DNA from: Alphaproteobacteria bacterium US3C007
Lineage (GTDB): Bacteria > Pseudomonadota > Alphaproteobacteria > Rhodobacterales > Rhodobacteraceae
Assembly: GCA_034423775.1 (NCBI GenBank)
Contig: CP139918.1
Span: 1,488,001-1,552,000, forward strand
Reading direction: 5' to 3'
Length of the DNA: 64,000 nt
In this document: positions 60,972 through 64,000 of the stretch, piece after piece
Layout: every line of letters starts with the position of its first letter
Position numbering within the stretch: the stretch's first letter is position 1
Position numbers and translations under genes: made by a program
The notes under the pieces: generated by a model
Seen by the model: only the letters and a program-made list of their open reading frames with translations
Databases searched by the model: none
Told to the model about the DNA's origin: nothing

Positions 60972-62366
60972 GTGTCCGGCATTATCAGAAGAAACGCGTT
61001 TCCATCTGATATAGATGTTGATTGCCTTGTCATTGGCGGCGGCGCCGCGGGCCTGACGGCGGCTCTTGCCGCGCAGGAGGCGGGCGCGACGGTTCTGATC
61101 GCCGAGCGTGAAACGCGCCTGTCGGGTTCAACCGCGCTGTCATCTGGGCTAATTCCCGCAGCCGGGACCCGTGCCCAGCAGGCGCAACAGATCGATGACA
61201 GCGAAGATATTTTCTGTAGTGATATTTTGAACAAAAACCATCACAGCGCGGATCCAATTTATGTCCAACAAATCGTTCAGCAAATTTCTAAAACGATTGA
61301 TTGGCTCTCTGGCAGCTATAATATACCTTTCCATGTTTTGGATAACTTTCTTTATCCGGGGCATAGCAATCATCGGATGCATGCGGTGCCTGAAACCACT
61401 GGGATTGGGCTTGTAAACCGGCTTGAAGCTGCCGTTACCGCTAAAGATATTTTGGTTGTAACTGATGCTCTCATCACGGATCTTATTGTGGATCAAAATG
61501 ATATGGCGTTGGGCGCTATATGCCAACGGCCCAATAAGGATGTTGAACATATCGCGGCGTCATCTGTGATTTTGGCCTGTAACGGGTATGGCGGCAATCC
61601 AGATTTGATTGCAGAGCATATTCCTGAGATGAAAGATGCATTGTATTTTGGCCATCCCGGAAATCAGGGGGAAGCGATCATTTGGGGTGCAGCTTTGGGG
61701 GCTGAGCTTGCGCATCTGTCAGGGTATCAGGGCCATGGATCGGTTGCACATCCGCATGGCATTTTGGTGACATGGGCTTTGATGATGGAAGGTGGAATTC
61801 AAATCAATAAGAATGGCCTGCGCTTTTCAAATGAACATCAAGGCTATTCCGAGCAAGCAGTATCGGTAATTGGGCAACCTGATCAAGTTGCATTTAACAT
61901 ATTTGACCAGCGGCTTTTGGAGTTGGGGCGGGGCTTTGATGATTTTGTAAAGGCTGAAGAAAATGGCGCGGTTTTGCGCGCCGAGAGCTGCGATGCGCTT
62001 GCAAAAATGCTGGCAATAGACCGCGTGGCGTTGGAGCATACATTGAAAGAATGCCAAAGCTATGCGTCACAAGAAATTCCTGATCCCTTCGGGCGTCGTT
62101 TTAAACCCGAAAAAATGCTTAAGCCGCCCTATTACGCGGTTAAAGTGACTGGAGCGCTTTTTCACACGCAAGGCGGGTTGAAGGTGAATGCGCGCGCTCA
62201 GATTCAAAAGCCAAATGGTATAGCGTTTGAAAATATCTTTGCCTGCGGCGGAGCTGCCTGTGGCGTGTCAGGCCCGGATGTATCGGGCTATTTGTCGGGC
62301 AATGGATTGTTAACCGCGTTGAGCCTTGGTGAGATTGCAGGGCGCTTTGCAGGAGGGCGTGTTTAA
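60972..62366 (+). CDS. FAD-dependent dehydrogenase, fumarate reductase/ketosteroid dehydrogenase family
   Basis: A 464-residue flavoprotein. The FAD motif is DCLVIGGGAAGLTAALAAQE (about residues 18-37), with AERETRLSGSTALSSGLIPA next. The C-terminal FAD-contact segment is ENIFACGGAACGVSGPDVSG (about 415-434), followed by GYLSGNGLLTALSLGEIAG. The family oxidises or reduces alpha,beta carbon-carbon bonds next to carbonyls (fumarate/succinate, 3-ketosteroids). Here it may introduce or remove a C=C in the ring or in the diacid. It starts at GTG 60972 with AAGGATG upstream. It is the last gene of the operon by spacing. Confidence 0.85.
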   Translation: MSGIIRRNAFPSDIDVDCLVIGGGAAGLTAALAAQEAGATVLIAERETRLSGSTALSSGLIPAAGTRAQQAQQIDDSEDIFCSDILNKNHHSADPIYVQQIVQQISKTIDWLSGSYNIPFHVLDNFLYPGHSNHRMHAVPETTGIGLVNRLEAAVTAKDILVVTDALITDLIVDQNDMALGAICQRPNKDVEHIAASSVILACNGYGGNPDLIAEHIPEMKDALYFGHPGNQGEAIIWGAALGAELAHLSGYQGHGSVAHPHGILVTWALMMEGGIQINKNGLRFSNEHQGYSEQAVSVIGQPDQVAFNIFDQRLLELGRGFDDFVKAEENGAVLRAESCDALAKMLAIDRVALEHTLKECQSYASQEIPDPFGRRFKPEKMLKPPYYAVKVTGALFHTQGGLKVNARAQIQKPNGIAFENIFACGGAACGVSGPDVSGYLSGNGLLTALSLGEIAGRFAGGRV

Positions 62367-62558
62367 AAACTTAGCCGTTACCATCGAAACGGGTCTCCGA
62401 TTAGCATAGTGTATTCGCGGATCTCGAAGAGAGTACGCATTTGAGCATCATTTATTATCTTTGAGTTTGAACGTCGATTTTTACCCTTAAAAACAATTGC
62501 AAAAAAAATAAAAACCAGTCAGCCTTACATCTTAAACTTTCATGCAAGGGGCGCAAAA

Positions 62559-63251
62559 ATGAAGATTATTTGGTTGGGCCATGCATCTTTTAAAATAGAG
62601 ATCGCGCAGCAGGTTTTATTGATTGATCCGTGGCTCACTGGAAACCCCATTTTGCCGGAAGAAAAGCATGCAGAGGCGATACAGGGCGCCACCCATATTT
62701 TGCTAACGCATGCACATTTCGATCATATCTGCGATACGCTGCCGATCGCGAAGGCTAAAAATATACCTATTGTCGGGCAAGTTGATCTGATCAGTCATTG
62801 GGTGAAAACCGAAGCAATCGAAGGTATCGGGTTTAATAAGGGTGGAACAGTGATGTTGGGAGATGTTGCTGTAACGATGGTGCATGCGGTGCACAGCTCA
62901 ACAATTTCTGGGCAAGGTGGGCCTCACTGTGTTGGAAGCGAATGTGGATTTATGATCTCTGCTGAAGGGCACACGATTTATATTTCTGGTGATACGGATG
63001 TGATGGCTGATATGCAGATTTTTAATGATCTTCACGCCCCCGATATCGGCATCTTATCGGCGGGCGGGTATTTCACCATGGATATGAAGCGCGCAGGCTA
63101 TGCAGCTGCAAAATTTTTTGATTTTCAAACTATTATTCCCTGCCATTACAAAACGTTCCCAGTTCTTGAGCAATCTGCGGATAATTTGATTAAGGCGGTT
63201 CCAAATGCGCGGGTGATTGAGCCCGAGCTATTGGTTCCTATTCATATTTAA
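62559..63251 (+). CDS. Metal-dependent hydrolase of the UPF0173 (YtkL-like) metallo-beta-lactamase fold
   Basis: A 230-residue protein. It starts MKIIWLGHASFKIEIAQQVL, which is characteristic of UPF0173. The metal motif is THAHFDHICD (HxHxDH, about residues 49-58); other metal ligands are in SGDTDVMADM and IPCHYKTFPV. The exact substrate of this family is unknown. It starts 192 bases after the FAD dehydrogenase gene with an AAGGGGC site, so it probably has its own promoter and its link to the island is uncertain. Confidence 0.88.
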   Translation: MKIIWLGHASFKIEIAQQVLLIDPWLTGNPILPEEKHAEAIQGATHILLTHAHFDHICDTLPIAKAKNIPIVGQVDLISHWVKTEAIEGIGFNKGGTVMLGDVAVTMVHAVHSSTISGQGGPHCVGSECGFMISAEGHTIYISGDTDVMADMQIFNDLHAPDIGILSAGGYFTMDMKRAGYAAAKFFDFQTIIPCHYKTFPVLEQSADNLIKAVPNARVIEPELLVPIHI

Positions 63252-63791
63252 ACTTCCCGCAGTGCGCGCTTTATGTGCAATTACTGGTCGCTTAGATAGC
63301 TATTATAACGTGTTAAATAAGACGGCTGGGTCATGCTGAAAATGCGGATACTCTTAAACTGCAAGACATGCGGATCGTCTTTGCTCAGTTCATTTTCTCA
63401 CCATCCAAGCTTTTGCAATTGCGGAGGTGATTAAAATGCTTTGCGCTGGGCAGAGGCCCTGCGTTTATGTCGGCGAAAGGTATTTTTGGCTGGATTGTGG
63501 GTGATGATCTTTTCACCTGCCAGATCGTCAAAAAACGTGAAACCGCTTGCATGCTTTGGCTGGCAGCTGATGGCTGGGCTTTGATTTTTGGTGACTATGG
63601 GGGGACGTAAATTTACCTATCGCGCGCCCTGTGATTTGTGATGGGAAGAGGGTTTTTTGAATGCCCAACTCGCGTAACATCTTCTTCGAATGCATATGTT
63701 CTTCGTGTTTATGCTTTGAGGCATGGCTCAAGATCTTCTATTTAGCTTTACCAAGCTTCAGTCTCAGCGGCATTTGTTGAAACCCTTAATG
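63252..63791. other. Gene-poor interval with two micro-ORFs
   Basis: About 540 bases with no full-size gene. Two short plus-strand frames stand out, a 33-codon cysteine-rich one (63333-63434) and a 47-codon one (63467-63610, MSAKGIFGWIVGDDLFTCQI at the start, rich in Trp). The second has no ribosome-binding site and no family match. Longer open frames on both strands here have no coding signs. Confidence 0.35.
63333..63434 (+). CDS. Possible micro-protein with a zinc-ribbon-like cysteine pattern
   Basis: A 33-residue frame (MLKMRILLNCKTCGSSLLSS at the start) with Cys-x2-Cys and, 13 residues later, Cys-x-Cys-Gly-Gly near the end (FCNCGGD). The four cysteines are spaced as in a small zinc ribbon, similar to the front of DUF7695-type proteins, which normally run on for about ten more residues. 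No ribosome-binding site is obvious. It may be a real micro-protein or a truncated copy. Confidence 0.3.
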   Translation: MLKMRILLNCKTCGSSLLSSFSHHPSFCNCGGD

Positions 63792-63962
63792 TCAGGTTTC
63801 AACAGTTTTGCGCGGCAGAGTTGCTGCTGGATCTTCACCATTGCTGACTTTAGCCTTGAGCTGCGCAACGCGCAGGCGGGCTTCGTGAGGCGAGAGCAGG
63901 GGAGGATTGCGCAAATGAGAGGTACCCACTGACATAGAAATACACAACGCGGTTTCGCTCAT
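63792..63962 (-). pseudogene. Remnant of a tyrosine-recombinase (phage/island integrase) gene
   Basis: Read leftward from 63962, the frame contains PLLSPHEARLRVAQLKAKVS, then NGEDPAA. This is the arm-binding domain pattern of P4/DUF4102-type integrases (P-xLS-xx-EAR-xxA-xxL, ending GxDPaa). The frame stops at 63794, about ten codons later, with no catalytic domain downstream, so it is a fragment. The same frame stays open to base 64000, so the 5' part may extend past the window. It indicates that an integrative element once touched this site. Confidence 0.55.
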
Positions 63963-64000
63963 TATAATTACACGCAGGTTTTCGGGCGGGGTTTTGGCCC

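Noticed and set aside
63528..63731. Minus-strand 67-codon His/Lys-rich frame
   Set aside because: Composition is low-complexity and no ribosome-binding site or family is visible.
63723..63932. Plus-strand 69-codon frame at the right edge
   Set aside because: It overlaps the integrase remnant on the opposite strand and has no coding features of its own.

Overview
The window looks like a chromosomal segment of a Roseobacter-group alphaproteobacterium (Rhodobacterales) with a moderate GC content, roughly half by eye. The evidence is a class I lysyl-tRNA synthetase, a rhamnose operon with the rhizobial rhaRSTPQUK/rhaDI layout, many periplasmic-binding-protein ABC importers and several EamA-type permeases. 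Taxonomy is inferred from gene content only. I found no rRNA, tRNA, CRISPR array or intact insertion sequence.

Layout. (1) 1-1827: the truncated start of a branched-chain-amino-acid-type binding protein behind a stand-alone Lrp ligand-binding-domain protein, then a peroxiredoxin-like gene. (2) 2106-12672: a complete L-rhamnose locus. Regulator, ABC importer, mutarotase and kinase run leftward; aldolase/dehydrogenase fusion and isomerase run rightward from a shared regulatory region rich in inverted repeats. (3) 13027-22545: an EamA permease, then an AcoR-like activator divergent from an alcohol dehydrogenase and a five-gene ABC importer. The two ATPases of that importer are degenerate in complementary places. 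(4) 22891-24656: leuA, preceded by a leucine-rich leader peptide and nested hairpins (a candidate attenuator) and followed by a terminator. (5) 24671-38204: mostly housekeeping and single genes, including a potassium channel, lysK, dacB, nadD, ettA, EamA permeases, a beta-helix protein and a small lipoprotein. (6) 38270-45256: a gene-poor accessory stretch with small orphan genes and possible decayed sequence. (7) 45257-62366: a catabolic island. It has a MmgE/PrpD gene, a complete Liv-type importer, an SDR, an Asp/Glu-racemase-family enzyme, two NTF2-fold proteins (one fused to a tautomerase), and a tight seven-gene operon: aconitase-family large and small subunits, a KKCGH-type C-C lyase, hydantoinase B and A, an isochorismatase-fold protein without the cysteine nucleophile, and an FAD dehydrogenase. 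(8) 62559-64000: a metallo-beta-lactamase-fold hydrolase, then non-coding sequence with micro-ORFs and an integrase remnant at the right edge.

The most interesting element is the island in (7). Its hydratase plus lyase pair is the logic used for dimethylmaleate -> dimethylmalate -> pyruvate + propionate in anaerobic nicotinate breakdown. Here it is joined to an ATP-dependent hydantoinase-type ring-opening enzyme. I infer a pathway for an unknown cyclic amide or imide that ends in a substituted maleate/malate; the substrate cannot be read from sequence. The next most interesting items are the leuA leader, the asymmetric ATPase pair, and the AcoR-like regulator without the sigma-54 contact motif.
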